Shown here: piece after piece, positions 8,702-18,112 of the stretch
Position numbering within the stretch: position 1 is the first letter of the stretch
How the letters are laid out: the number at the start of each line of letters is the position of its first letter
Source: Bradyrhizobium nivariense
GTDB taxonomy: Bacteria > Pseudomonadota > Alphaproteobacteria > Rhizobiales > Xanthobacteraceae
Length of the DNA: 64,000 bases
Reading direction: 5' to 3'
Assembly: GCF_029846715.1 (NCBI RefSeq)
Contig: NZ_JARVWW010000015.1
Span: 62,001-126,000, forward strand
Notes under the pieces: generated by a model
What the model saw: the letters and a program-made list of their open reading frames with translations, nothing else
Database searches by the model: none
Told to the model about the DNA's origin: nothing
Position numbers and translations under genes: made by a program

Positions 8702-10087
8702 GTGAAATCCAAGGTTATTTGCGCAGTATCACTGGCGGTCGCTGCGGCCGGGCTGTTCGCAGCCGCTGCACCCGCATTTGCGCAGCAGAAGACGATTACG
8801 GTCTGGTGGGGCAAGGGCTTCTACCGCTCCGAAGACGACGCGCTGCTCGAAACGATCAAGAAGTTCGAAGCCAAGACCGGCATCAAGGTCGAATTGTCGC
8901 AGTACGCGATCCAGGACATGATTCCGAAGACGGTCGCCGCGCTCGATGCCGGCACCGTGCCCGATGTCGCCTATTCCGATTCCTATGACGTGCAGGCGCA
9001 GGGCAAGTGGGCCTATGAGGGCAAGCTCGAGGACCTCACGGATGTCATGGAGCCGATCAAGGGCCGGTTCGTGCAGAACACGCTGGATGCCTCGATCCTC
9101 TATAACGACGTCACCAAGAAGAAGGCCTATTACGGCTTCCCGCTGAAGCAGCAGAGCATGCATGTCGAGATCTGGAGCGACATGCTGGAGAAGGCCGGCT
9201 TCAAGCTCGCCGACATCCCGACCGACTGGGAAGGCTACTGGACGTTCTGGTGCGACAAGGTGCAACCGGGGATTCGTAAAGCCACCGGCCAGCGCATCTA
9301 TGGCGTCGGCCAGCCGATGGGCGTGGAATCCACCGACGCCTTCCAGTCGTTCTACACCTTCATGGACGCCTACCACGTCAAGCTGGTCGACGACGACGGC
9401 AAGCTCACGGTCGATGATCCCAAGGTCCGCGAGAACCTAATCAAGGCGCTGAAGGACTACACCGACACCTACATCAAGGGCTGCACGCCGCCTTCCTCCA
9501 CGACCTGGAAGGATCCGGACAACAACGTCGCCTTCCACAACAAGACGATCGTGATGACCCACAACTTCACGATCTCGATCGCGGCGAAATGGTTCGAGGA
9601 TTCCCAGAACCAGGCACTCACGCCCGAACAGCGCGAGGCCGGCAAGAAGGCCTATGAACAGGACATCGTCACGGCGTCCTTCCCCAAGGCGCCGGATGGT
9701 TCGACCATCCGCTACCGCTCCGACGTCAAGACCGGGCTGGTCTTCACCGCGGCCAAGAACAAGGCCGAGGCCAAGCAGTTCATCAGCTTCCTGCTTCAGG
9801 AAGAGAACGTCCGCCCCTATATCGAGGGCGCGCTCGGCCGCTGGTTCCCGGTGACGAAGGAAAGCCAGGCCAGCCCGTTCTGGCAGGCCGACAAGCACCG
9901 CAAGGCGGTCTACGCCCAGTTCACGGGCGGCACCGCGCCGTTCGACTTCACCAAGAACTGGAAGTTCACGATCCTCAACAACGAGAACGTGTGGGCCAAG
10001 GCGATGAACCGGGTGGTGAGCGAGAAGGTTCCGGTCGACAAGGCCGTCGACGAACTGATCGCCCGCATCAAGCAGGTCGCGGGTTAA
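8702..10087 (+). CDS. ABC transporter substrate-binding protein, family 1 (sugar type)
   Basis: 461 residues from the GTG at 8702, chosen because a GGGAGAAAA ribosome site sits just upstream and the protein then begins with a clean signal peptide (MKSKVICAVSLAVAAAGLFA, cleavage after AFA). The mature part follows the MalE/UgpB-like fold: ITVWWGKGFYRSEDDALLE, an extended hinge, and GLVFTAAKNKAEAKQFISFL. Two cysteines (in FWCDKV and KGCTPP) could form a disulfide. It binds a sugar or polyol in the periplasm and delivers it to the two permeases encoded downstream. The substrate cannot be told from sequence. It is followed by two strong hairpins before the permease genes. Confidence 0.88.
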   Translation: MKSKVICAVSLAVAAAGLFAAAAPAFAQQKTITVWWGKGFYRSEDDALLETIKKFEAKTGIKVELSQYAIQDMIPKTVAALDAGTVPDVAYSDSYDVQAQGKWAYEGKLEDLTDVMEPIKGRFVQNTLDASILYNDVTKKKAYYGFPLKQQSMHVEIWSDMLEKAGFKLADIPTDWEGYWTFWCDKVQPGIRKATGQRIYGVGQPMGVESTDAFQSFYTFMDAYHVKLVDDDGKLTVDDPKVRENLIKALKDYTDTYIKGCTPPSSTTWKDPDNNVAFHNKTIVMTHNFTISIAAKWFEDSQNQALTPEQREAGKKAYEQDIVTASFPKAPDGSTIRYRSDVKTGLVFTAAKNKAEAKQFISFLLQEENVRPYIEGALGRWFPVTKESQASPFWQADKHRKAVYAQFTGGTAPFDFTKNWKFTILNNENVWAKAMNRVVSEKVPVDKAVDELIARIKQVAG

Positions 10088-10103
10088 TTCATTCCACCCC
10101 TCT

Positions 10104-10157
10104 CCCCGCTCTGCGGGGGAAGGTATAAGAACAACACCGGCCGCGTTTCGCGGCCGG
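10104..10157 (+). promoter_or_regulatory. Two intercistronic hairpins between binding protein and permease genes
   Basis: CCCCGC (10104-10109) pairs with GCGGGG (10113-10118), and CCGGCCGCG (10137-10145) pairs perfectly with CGCGGCCGG (10149-10157) around a TTT loop. Neither is followed by a long T run, so they are better read as mRNA-stabilising or partial attenuation structures than as full terminators. Such structures after a binding-protein gene are commonly used to keep its mRNA more abundant than that of the permeases, as between malE and malF. Confidence 0.55.
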
Positions 10158-10182
10158 CAACTCTTTGAAGAGTCCGAAAAGA

Positions 10183-11055
10183 ATGGCGATTACGCTCTCT
10201 GGCGATCAGTCGATCCCCGCACCGCCCTTGTCGTCGCGGCTGACCCCGGCGCAAATCTGGGGCATCGTGCTGCTCGCGCCCTATTTGCTCGTTTTCCTCG
10301 CCTTCGTCGTCTACCCCGTCGGATACGGGCTATGGCTGGCGCGGGCCCCGTCGAATTACGTCGCGCTCTATCACGACCCGATCTTCGCGCGCGCCGCAGT
10401 CAACACGCTGATCTTCCTGGTCATCGGCATCAACATCAAGATGGTGATCGCGCTGTTCCTGTCCGGCTTCTTCGCCCAGCAGCGCACCTGGATCAAATGG
10501 CTCTCGGTGATCTTCATCCTGCCCTGGGCAGTGCCGTCGATCCCGACCATCCTGTCGGTGCGCTTCATGTTCAACCCCGAATGGGGCATGGTCAACCACC
10601 TCATCTTCTCCTTGACCGGCGATGACGGCCCGAACTGGCTGAACGACCCGACGGTCGCCCTGACCATGGCGATCGGCGTCCACATCTGGAAATCGCTGCC
10701 GTTCTGGACGCTGATCCTGATGACCGGACGCCTTGCGATCGCGCACGATCTGTTCGAGGCCGCCGAGGTCGACGGCGCGAGCTGGTGGCAGAAATTCCGT
10801 TACATCACCTGGCCGTCGCTGCAGACGCTCTACATCACCTGCACGCTGCTCTCGATGATCTGGACGCTCGGCGACTTCAACAGCGTCTATCTGCTCACCG
10901 GCGGCGGCCCGGCCGACCTCACGCACGTGCTGTCGACGCTCGGCATCCGCTATCTCCGGCTCGACCAGCTCTCGCTCGCGATGGCCTCCATCGTCTGCGC
11001 GATACCGTTCGTCCTGCCTCTGATGTACTTCATGATGAAACGGTTGTCGCGATGA
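10183..11055 (+). CDS. Sugar ABC transporter permease (MalF/UgpA type)
   Basis: 290 residues from ATG 10183; an upstream TTG at 10165 would add six residues. Six hydrophobic segments are visible, starting with IWGIVLLAPYLLVFLAFVVY. The cytoplasmic EAA loop that contacts the ATPase is present (EAAEVDGASWWQKF then ITWP, about residues 190-210). It is one half of the inner-membrane channel of the importer fed by the binding protein at 8702-10087. Its stop overlaps the start of the next permease by four bases (ATGA), a sign of translational coupling. No ATPase gene is found in the operon. Confidence 0.88.
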   Translation: MAITLSGDQSIPAPPLSSRLTPAQIWGIVLLAPYLLVFLAFVVYPVGYGLWLARAPSNYVALYHDPIFARAAVNTLIFLVIGINIKMVIALFLSGFFAQQRTWIKWLSVIFILPWAVPSIPTILSVRFMFNPEWGMVNHLIFSLTGDDGPNWLNDPTVALTMAIGVHIWKSLPFWTLILMTGRLAIAHDLFEAAEVDGASWWQKFRYITWPSLQTLYITCTLLSMIWTLGDFNSVYLLTGGGPADLTHVLSTLGIRYLRLDQLSLAMASIVCAIPFVLPLMYFMMKRLSR

Positions 11056-11903
11056 AGCTTCCCTCTCTCCGTGACGTCGCGGCCGAGACGCGGCTGCTCC
11101 TGATCGGCATTCCCGTCCTCCTCTGGACGATGATACCGATCTATCACATGTTCCTGTTCGCGATCTCGCCGAAGGAGGACGCGTTCTCGGGCAAGCTGTG
11201 GCCGGATCATCCGACGCTGCACAACTTCGAAATCGTGTTCAAGCAGCAGCATTATTTCCTGCGCGACTTCTACGTGCAGTTCTGGAATTCGCTGGTGATC
11301 GCGGCGGCCGTCGGCGTGCTGACACTGGTCATCGCGACCGCGGCGGCGTTCTCGATCTCGCGGCTGCGCGTGCCAGGCGGGCGCATCGTGATGAACCTCG
11401 CGCTGTTCACCTACTTCATCCCGGCGGCGTTCCTCGCGGTGCCGATGTACCGCACCATGGGCAATTACGGCCTGCTCAACAATCATTGGTCGCTGATCCT
11501 GGCGATGGTGACGATCGCCAGCCCTTACGCGATCTGGGTACTCAAGCAGGCGTCCGACAAGCTGCCAGTCGAGCTGGACGAGGCCGCCGTGATGGACGGC
11601 GCGACGACTCTCCAGATCTTCCGACTGGTCTATTTGCCGCTGATGATGCCGTCGCTGGTCGCGATCGGCACCTATGCGGTGCTGCTCGCCTGGAACGAAT
11701 ATCTCTACGCATTCCTGCTGCTCTCGAACGACCGCGAGATCACCCTCCCCGTCGCGCTCGGCAACTTCCTCGCCGCCGACGATTCGCCGTGGGAGCTGTT
11801 GATGACGACCGGCTTCATCTACGCGCTGCCGCCGGCCGCGATCTACTACGCCTTCCGCCGCTACATGGTGGGCGGGCTCACCGCGGGTGCGGTGAAGTCC
11901 TGA
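11052..11903 (+). CDS. Sugar ABC transporter permease (MalG/UgpE type)
   Basis: 283 residues, beginning at ATG 11052 inside the stop of the upstream permease. The N-terminal segment LLLIGIPVLLWTMIPIYHMF and the periplasmic stretch with SPKEDAFSG match CUT1-type second permeases. The EAA loop reads DEAAVMDGATTLQIF then VYLPLMMP. Together with the preceding permease it should form the heterodimeric channel. The ATP-binding subunit needed for transport is missing here, so it must be supplied by a gene elsewhere, perhaps a shared MsmK/UgpC-like ATPase. Confidence 0.88.
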   Translation: MKLPSLRDVAAETRLLLIGIPVLLWTMIPIYHMFLFAISPKEDAFSGKLWPDHPTLHNFEIVFKQQHYFLRDFYVQFWNSLVIAAAVGVLTLVIATAAAFSISRLRVPGGRIVMNLALFTYFIPAAFLAVPMYRTMGNYGLLNNHWSLILAMVTIASPYAIWVLKQASDKLPVELDEAAVMDGATTLQIFRLVYLPLMMPSLVAIGTYAVLLAWNEYLYAFLLLSNDREITLPVALGNFLAADDSPWELLMTTGFIYALPPAAIYYAFRRYMVGGLTAGAVKS

Positions 11904-12014
11904 CGCAACAGGACGGATCGGGACGCCACAAGCAGGACGTTCGAGCGACAACGTGGACAATTGCGGGTCGTCCACGTCTGCTCTAACTTCGAGCCCTATC
12001 GAGGGCTCGTCATC

Positions 12015-13004
12015 ATGCGGGGCAACGACGCGATCCATCTCGGCCTGATGCTGCTGGCGCTCGCGGCGGCCTATCTGGTGCCGTTCGAGCTGTTGCTGCT
12101 GGCCTATGTCGTGCTCGGCCCGGCGCACTATTTCACCGAAATTTCGTGGCTGCATGATCGCAGCTACTATCTCCCTCACCGCGGGATCGCGGCCGCGCTC
12201 ACGATCGTGGCGGTGGTCGCGGCCCTGATCGATAACGCGTCGTGGTTCGGCTTCGCGATGTGGGGCGCGCTGGTCGTCTGCGCCATGCTGGCTGCGACCA
12301 CCTCGGCGATCGAGAGCATGCTGCTGTTCATGGTGGCGATCGCATTGTCCGCGATCATGTATTCGAGCGGGTCGTCGCTCGCCGTGATCGGCATCCTGAT
12401 CCCGACGCTCATTCACGTCTGCCTGTTCACGCTGATCTTCATGGTGCTCGGCGCCTACCGATCCGGCAGCCGCGTGCAGGCCGCGCTGGTGGCTGTCTAC
12501 CTCGTCGCGATCGTCACGATCCTGCTGCTGCCGCCGACTGCCGAAATCCGGGTCGCGAGCTTTGCCCGAGTCGGACAGGACTATTTCGGCAATGTCGGCC
12601 CCGCCCTGAGCCGGTTGTTCGGTGTGCCCGGCCTCGTGCTCGACACCAGGCTGACGAGCCTGCTCGCCTTCGTCTACACCTACCACTACCTCAACTGGTT
12701 CATCAAAGCCGACGTGATCCGCTGGACCGCGGTGCCGAAGGCCCGGCTCGCCGCAATGGCCGCCGCCAGTGCCATCTCCACCGCGCTATACTTCTACGAT
12801 TACGCCTTCGGCTTCACCTTCCTGCTGGCGCTGAGCCTGATCCATATCCTGCTCGAATTCCCGCTCGACAGCCTTGCGCTACGTCAGCTTGGCGCGGCCG
12901 CACAAAGCGAAGTGCGGGCCTGGTCCGCCCGGCGAGCGGCAGAGGCGCCGCAATCCCGGCCGGCGAGTTCGAAGGCCTCGAAGCGAACCGGGCGACGATC
13001 CTGA
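12015..13004 (+). CDS. Polytopic membrane protein of unknown function
   Basis: About 329 residues if translation starts at ATG 12015 (MRGNDAIHLGLML); an upstream GTG at 11961 would add 18 less plausible residues. Eight or nine hydrophobic segments are visible. Two striking His/aromatic-rich stretches occur near membrane borders: GPAHYFTEISWLHDR (about residues 35-49) and FVYTYHYLNWFIK in the second half, plus LIHILLEFPLD near the end. These could be metal or haem ligands, distantly reminiscent of membrane-bound iron oxygenases, but I do not recognise a family. The C-terminal 35 residues are Ala/Arg/Ser-rich and probably cytoplasmic. It lies 111 bases after the sugar permease on the same strand but need not belong to that operon. 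Confidence 0.6.
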   Translation: MRGNDAIHLGLMLLALAAAYLVPFELLLLAYVVLGPAHYFTEISWLHDRSYYLPHRGIAAALTIVAVVAALIDNASWFGFAMWGALVVCAMLAATTSAIESMLLFMVAIALSAIMYSSGSSLAVIGILIPTLIHVCLFTLIFMVLGAYRSGSRVQAALVAVYLVAIVTILLLPPTAEIRVASFARVGQDYFGNVGPALSRLFGVPGLVLDTRLTSLLAFVYTYHYLNWFIKADVIRWTAVPKARLAAMAAASAISTALYFYDYAFGFTFLLALSLIHILLEFPLDSLALRQLGAAAQSEVRAWSARRAAEAPQSRPASSKASKRTGRRS

Positions 13005-13018
13005 GCCACGGGCGAGGA

Positions 13019-13525
13019 CTACGCGCCGCCGGCGGCCGCACGCCTTGTTCGGTAGGCCACCAGCAGCGCAACGGTCGAGCCGACAAAATAGCCTGCGGTC
13101 GCGCCTGAGACGGCGCGGCCGAAGATTATCGCGAACGCGCGGTCGCTTGCATCGATCGCCGAAACCACGCCGACCGCATATTGCAGCGAGAACACGACGA
13201 GGTTGCGGATCAGAGCGAACGCGCTGCCCGGACGGATGATCTGTCCGGTCGCGGGGTCAACGTCGAAAGGACGCGGCGTCAGCACACCGAGCGGCAGCAG
13301 CGCCAGTGCGGCCGCAATCCACGCGACCAGCGGCCATGAGTTGTCCTGAGGTCCAAAGCCGATTCGCGACATACCCCAGACGATGAATACGACCGGCACG
13401 ACCAGCGCGCGCCAGATCGCCGTCGTGCGCGTCTGCATTGCCTGAACACCTTGCCAGACGAGGTAGGCGAGCAGGATCCAAACCCAGAGCGGTGTGTGGA
13501 TCAGGATCTGGTAGGCGAATGTCAT
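13019..13525 (-). CDS. Small four-TM membrane protein (possibly DUF6622)
   Basis: 168 residues with four or five hydrophobic segments: LWVWILLAYLVWQGVQAM, ALVVPVVFIVWGMSRIG, PLVAWIAAALALLPLGVL, then LIRNLVVFSLQYAVGVV and TAGYFVGSTVALLVAYR. The pattern QILIHTPLWVWILLAYLVWQ and the central turn TPRPFDVD recall an uncharacterised proteobacterial family that I believe is DUF6622, but that name is from memory and not certain. It ends convergently 14 bases from the unknown membrane protein and starts 13 bases before the stop of the polyamine-type permease on the same strand, so it may be the last gene of that ABC operon. Confidence 0.6.
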   Translation of the reverse strand: MTFAYQILIHTPLWVWILLAYLVWQGVQAMQTRTTAIWRALVVPVVFIVWGMSRIGFGPQDNSWPLVAWIAAALALLPLGVLTPRPFDVDPATGQIIRPGSAFALIRNLVVFSLQYAVGVVSAIDASDRAFAIIFGRAVSGATAGYFVGSTVALLVAYRTRRAAAGGA

Positions 13526-13538
13526 GATGGCTCCTCGC

Positions 13539-14351
13539 CTACAGCGGTGCCGCGCTCTCGCCCTGCGAGCTCGACAGTTTCGAGGCGAGCGAAGCGACTA
13601 CGATGACGACTGCAATGACCCCGATCACCAGCGTGCAGATGGCGTTGATCTCGGGCTTCACACCGAGCCGCACCTCTGAATAGATCCGGATCGGCAGCGT
13701 CGCCGAGCCCGGGCCCGTGGTAAAACTCGCGATAACGAGATCGTCCAGCGACAGCGTGAAGGCGAGCATCCAGCCGGCGACGATCGCGGGCGCGATCAGC
13801 GGCAGCGTCACAGCCACAAACGCGCGGACCGGATCGCAGCCGAGGTCCATCGCGGCCTCTTCCAATGAGCGGTCGAGTGAGCCGAGGCGGGACTGCACGA
13901 CGACGGCGACGAAACACATTGTCAGCGTGGTGTGCGCGATCGTCACGGTCCAGAAGCCGCGCTCGGCGTTCAGCGCCACGAACAACAACAGCAGCGACAA
14001 TCCGGTGATCACCTCCGGCATCACCAGCGGCGCATAGAGCATGCCGGAGAACAGGGTGCGGCCGCGGAACTTCTCGCCGCGCGACAGCGCCACCGCGGCG
14101 AGCGTGCCGAGCAGGGTCGCAATGGTCGCCGAGGAGACCGCGACCCGCAGGCTCATCCAGGCCGCCTCGATCATGGCGCGGTCGCCAAAGAACTCGTGAT
14201 ACCAGCGCAACGACCAGCCGCCCCACACCGTCACCAGCCGCGAGGCGTTGAAGGAATAGATGACGAGGATCAGGATCGGCAGATAGAGGAACGCCAGACC
14301 CAGCGCGAGCGAGGCGATGTTGAAGCGGGACAGGCGGGAGACCTTGCGCAT
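13539..14351 (-). CDS. Polyamine-type ABC transporter permease (PotC/PotI-like)
   Basis: 270 residues with six membrane segments (first: IASLALGLAFLYLPILILVI). The EAA loop EEAAMDLGCDPVRAF then VTLPLIAP is typical of the second permease of spermidine/putrescine importers, as is the early FNASRLVTVWGGWSLRWY segment. It is the last of three transporter genes transcribed from 16436 down to 13539: ATPase, first permease, second permease. Only four bases separate it from the first permease. No periplasmic binding protein is in the operon. Confidence 0.9.
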   Translation of the reverse strand: MRKVSRLSRFNIASLALGLAFLYLPILILVIYSFNASRLVTVWGGWSLRWYHEFFGDRAMIEAAWMSLRVAVSSATIATLLGTLAAVALSRGEKFRGRTLFSGMLYAPLVMPEVITGLSLLLLFVALNAERGFWTVTIAHTTLTMCFVAVVVQSRLGSLDRSLEEAAMDLGCDPVRAFVAVTLPLIAPAIVAGWMLAFTLSLDDLVIASFTTGPGSATLPIRIYSEVRLGVKPEINAICTLVIGVIAVVIVVASLASKLSSSQGESAAPL

Positions 14352-14355
14352 CGTC

Positions 14356-15266
14356 TCACCGCCCCTGTTCCAGCTGCCGCTTCTGGAGCCGTTCGTACAG
14401 CAGCAGCGGCACCAGCAGCACCACCAGCAGCACGATGGCCGCGGCGGAGGCGACCGGCCAGTCCTTGTTGGTGAAGAATTCGAGCCACAGCGTCTGGCCG
14501 ACCATCAGCGAATTGGAGCCGGCCAGGAGATCCGGAATGACGAACTCGCCGACGATGGGGATGAAGCACAGCAGCACGCCGGCACCGACGCCGGGGAGCG
14601 ACAGCGGGAAGGTGACGAGCCAGAACACCTGCCACGGCGGCGCACCGAGATCCGAGGCCGCTTCTTCCAGCACCGGCTCCATCTTGGCGAGCGTGGCGTA
14701 GAGCGGCAGGATCATGAACGGCAGGTAGGAATAGACGATGCCGATATACATCGCGCTGTCGGTGGAGAGCCACACCACCGGCTGGCCGACCAGATGCAGC
14801 GCCAGCAGGAATTGGTTGAGCAGCCCGTCATGCTGGAGGATGTTGATCCAGGCATAGATCCGGATCAGGAACGAGGTCCAGAACGGCACGATCACAAGCA
14901 CCATCGCCACCGCCTGCCAGCGTGTCGGCAGCCGCGCCATGCCGTAGGCGATGGGATAGCCGATCAGGAGCAACAGCGCGGTCGCGGTAACGGCGACGGT
15001 GAGGCTACGCACATAGGCGAACACGTAGATGTCGTCGGAGGCGAGCAGCCTGAAATTGTCGAGCGAGAGCGCGGCAAAGGCGGCTTTCAGCGCCTCCCAT
15101 CCTGCCGTCGGATCGAACACCGGCTCGTAAGGCGGCTGCGCGATCGCCGTCTGCGACAGGCTGATCTTCAGCACGAAGCCGAACGGCACCAGGAAGAACA
15201 GCACCATCCAGACATAGGGCGCGATGGCGGCAAGGCGAGCCGGTCGCGCAAAAATGCGGCGCGCGC

Positions 15267-15270
<4 letters not shown>
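14356..15270 (-). CDS. Polyamine-type ABC transporter permease (PotB/PotH-like)
   Basis: 304 residues, six membrane segments, and a long periplasmic loop between the first and second segments (QTAIAQPPYEPVFDPTAG), as in PotB/PotH. The EAA loop reads EEAASDLGAPPWQVF then TFPLSLPG. The start overlaps the stop of the ATPase gene by four bases (ATGA at 15267-15270), so the two are translationally coupled. It forms the importer channel with the product of 13539-14351. The substrate class (polyamine or a related organic cation) is inferred from family resemblance only. Confidence 0.9.
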
Positions 15271-16436
<1,166 letters not shown>

Positions 16437-16511
16437 GGTCCCTGCCAACCCCAATCCCGCCGCACGCTAGCGGCCGAACGTCCCTAGCTCAACCGGTTCG
16501 AGGCGGTTCGT

Positions 16512-17972
16512 TCACATCGCATTCGCCATGAACGCAGCCAGCGCATCACGCTCCGCCGCAGGCATCGTCAGGCCGAGCTTGGAGCGGCGCCACAGGATGT
16601 CCTCGGGAAAACGCGCCCATTCGTGGGTCATGAGATAGCGCACCTCGGCACCTGTCAGCTCGGGGCCGAAGGCCGGACCGAGTTCGTCGCGGCTCTTCGC
16701 TTCACCGAGCACCGATGGTAGCCGTGAGCCATAGGCCGCGACGAGGCGCTGGGCCTGCGTCTCCCCGAGAAAGCGCCAGCGGTCGCGCGCGAGATCCACC
16801 TCGGTATCGAAACGATCCCAGGCAAAATCTCCGCCCGGCAGCGCCGCACCTGCGGTCCAGGGCGGCGACATCGGATAGAACGGCGTCAACTTCGTCACCG
16901 CACGCTCCGCGCGCAGGCGCGAGGTGGTGACGTCGCCGCCGAACATCGTGATCAGCGGCGCCTTGCGCCGGCGCGCGTGGAACAGCGTCGCGCCGTCGCG
17001 CCGGCGCGCGGACGCCAGCGTCAGGTTGACGCCGGAGACGGCACGCACCACGTCGGTCGGGGCGACACGCTCGCGGAAATAGCGGCTGGCCGCTTCGCAG
17101 AGATAGCTGACGTCGGCCCCCGGCATCGCGACGATCGCGGGATCGCCGATGAAATCGCGCGTGATCGTGCCGATCAGCGTGAAGTCGCGCTCGAAGGGGC
17201 TCGCGAAGATCAGCCGGCCATCGCTGTTCTGGAACACGTAGACGTTATCGGAATAGAACAGCCGCGGGACGATGATCTGGCTCATCTGCATCGCCGCCAT
17301 GGCGGGTTGCGGCTGCCGCAGCACGGTCTCCGCGACCATCGAGGTCCAGCCGCCGGTGGCGTTGGCCAGCGCTCGAGCGGTGATTGTGCGGCGATGGCCG
17401 CGGTCGACCACCGCGAGCCGCCACGTGTCGGTTCGATCGGCGCGCACGCAGCGCGCTCCAGTCCGAATCGCGGCGCCGCGCTCGGCCGCATCCAGTGCCG
17501 TGAGCGCCACCAGGCGGGAATCGTCGACGACGCAATCCGAATATTCGAAGGCCGTGCCGAACGGTCGTTTCAGGGCGTTGCCGACCGGATGATGCGTGAT
17601 GTCGAGGGTCGCCGTTGCAGGCAGGCCGCTCCGGCTGGCGAGGCTGTCGTAAAGGAACAGGCCGGCGCGCAACAGCCATGGCGGCCGCTCGTCGGAATGC
17701 GCCGGGATCACGAAGCGCATCGGCCGGACCAGATGCGGCGCGATCCGGAGCCAGGTCCGGCGCTCGGCGAGCGCCCGGCGCACCCGCCGGAAGCCGCGCC
17801 GTTCCAGCACGGTCAGATCGCCGTGGATCAGCCGCGGCGTCGCCGACGACGCCGCGGCGCCGAGATCGCCCTGCTCCAACAGGATGACCCGCAGGCCGCG
17901 GCCGGCCGCATCGCGCGCGAGGCTGACACCGTTCAGACCGCCGCCGATGATCGCAAGATCGTAATCCGCCAT
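16512..17972 (-). CDS. glpD: Glycerol-3-phosphate dehydrogenase, FAD-dependent
   Basis: 486 residues from ATG 17972 (MADYDLAIIGGG). The FAD-binding GxGxxG is IIGGGLNGVSLARDAAG, followed by LLEQGDLGAAASSATPRLIHGD, the GlpD-specific segment contacting FAD and substrate. The C-terminal helical cap domain runs over the last 100 residues. It oxidises glycerol-3-phosphate to dihydroxyacetone phosphate at the cytoplasmic membrane, passing electrons to quinone. ATG 18005 (MASVSLPFDGF) is an alternative start but would use a ribosome site inside a repeat element that ends at 18008; the open frame beyond that runs through the repeat. Neighbouring transporter genes are of polyamine type, not glycerol-phosphate type, so co-function is not obvious. 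Confidence 0.88.
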   Translation of the reverse strand: MADYDLAIIGGGLNGVSLARDAAGRGLRVILLEQGDLGAAASSATPRLIHGDLTVLERRGFRRVRRALAERRTWLRIAPHLVRPMRFVIPAHSDERPPWLLRAGLFLYDSLASRSGLPATATLDITHHPVGNALKRPFGTAFEYSDCVVDDSRLVALTALDAAERGAAIRTGARCVRADRTDTWRLAVVDRGHRRTITARALANATGGWTSMVAETVLRQPQPAMAAMQMSQIIVPRLFYSDNVYVFQNSDGRLIFASPFERDFTLIGTITRDFIGDPAIVAMPGADVSYLCEAASRYFRERVAPTDVVRAVSGVNLTLASARRRDGATLFHARRRKAPLITMFGGDVTTSRLRAERAVTKLTPFYPMSPPWTAGAALPGGDFAWDRFDTEVDLARDRWRFLGETQAQRLVAAYGSRLPSVLGEAKSRDELGPAFGPELTGAEVRYLMTHEWARFPEDILWRRSKLGLTMPAAERDALAAFMANAM

Positions 17973-18007
17973 GAAGCCGTCGAATGGGAGCGAAACGCTC
18001 GCCATCT

Positions 18008-18112
18008 CTAGAGCCATTTCCGTTCCGATGAAATCGGAACGGGGCTCTGGATTCCAGTTTGGCGCGTTTTCTTGACGCGAACCAGCATCCACTTCGCTCG
18101 AAAACGCTCTAG
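18008..18112 (+). repeat. Interspersed ~105-bp repeat, copy 1
   Basis: Flanked by CTAG...CTAG and containing two internal hairpins: CGTTCCGATGAAATCGGAACG in the left half and GCGTTTTC-TTGACGCGAA in the middle, ending TCCACTTCGCTCGAAAACG. The same order of blocks is present at 26045-26147 (same orientation) and at 62094-62199 (opposite orientation). The right end supplies the stop codon (TAG, 18109-18111) of the GGDEF-EAL gene, and the left end abuts the start region of glpD, so the element fills the whole intergenic space. Confidence 0.85.

Noticed and set aside
10950..12686. 578-codon minus-strand open frame across the ABC permease and unknown membrane protein genes
   Set aside because: It overlaps genes with membrane-protein hydrophobicity and known EAA motifs. 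Its own sequence is charged low-complexity Arg/Asp/Gln and gives no domain.
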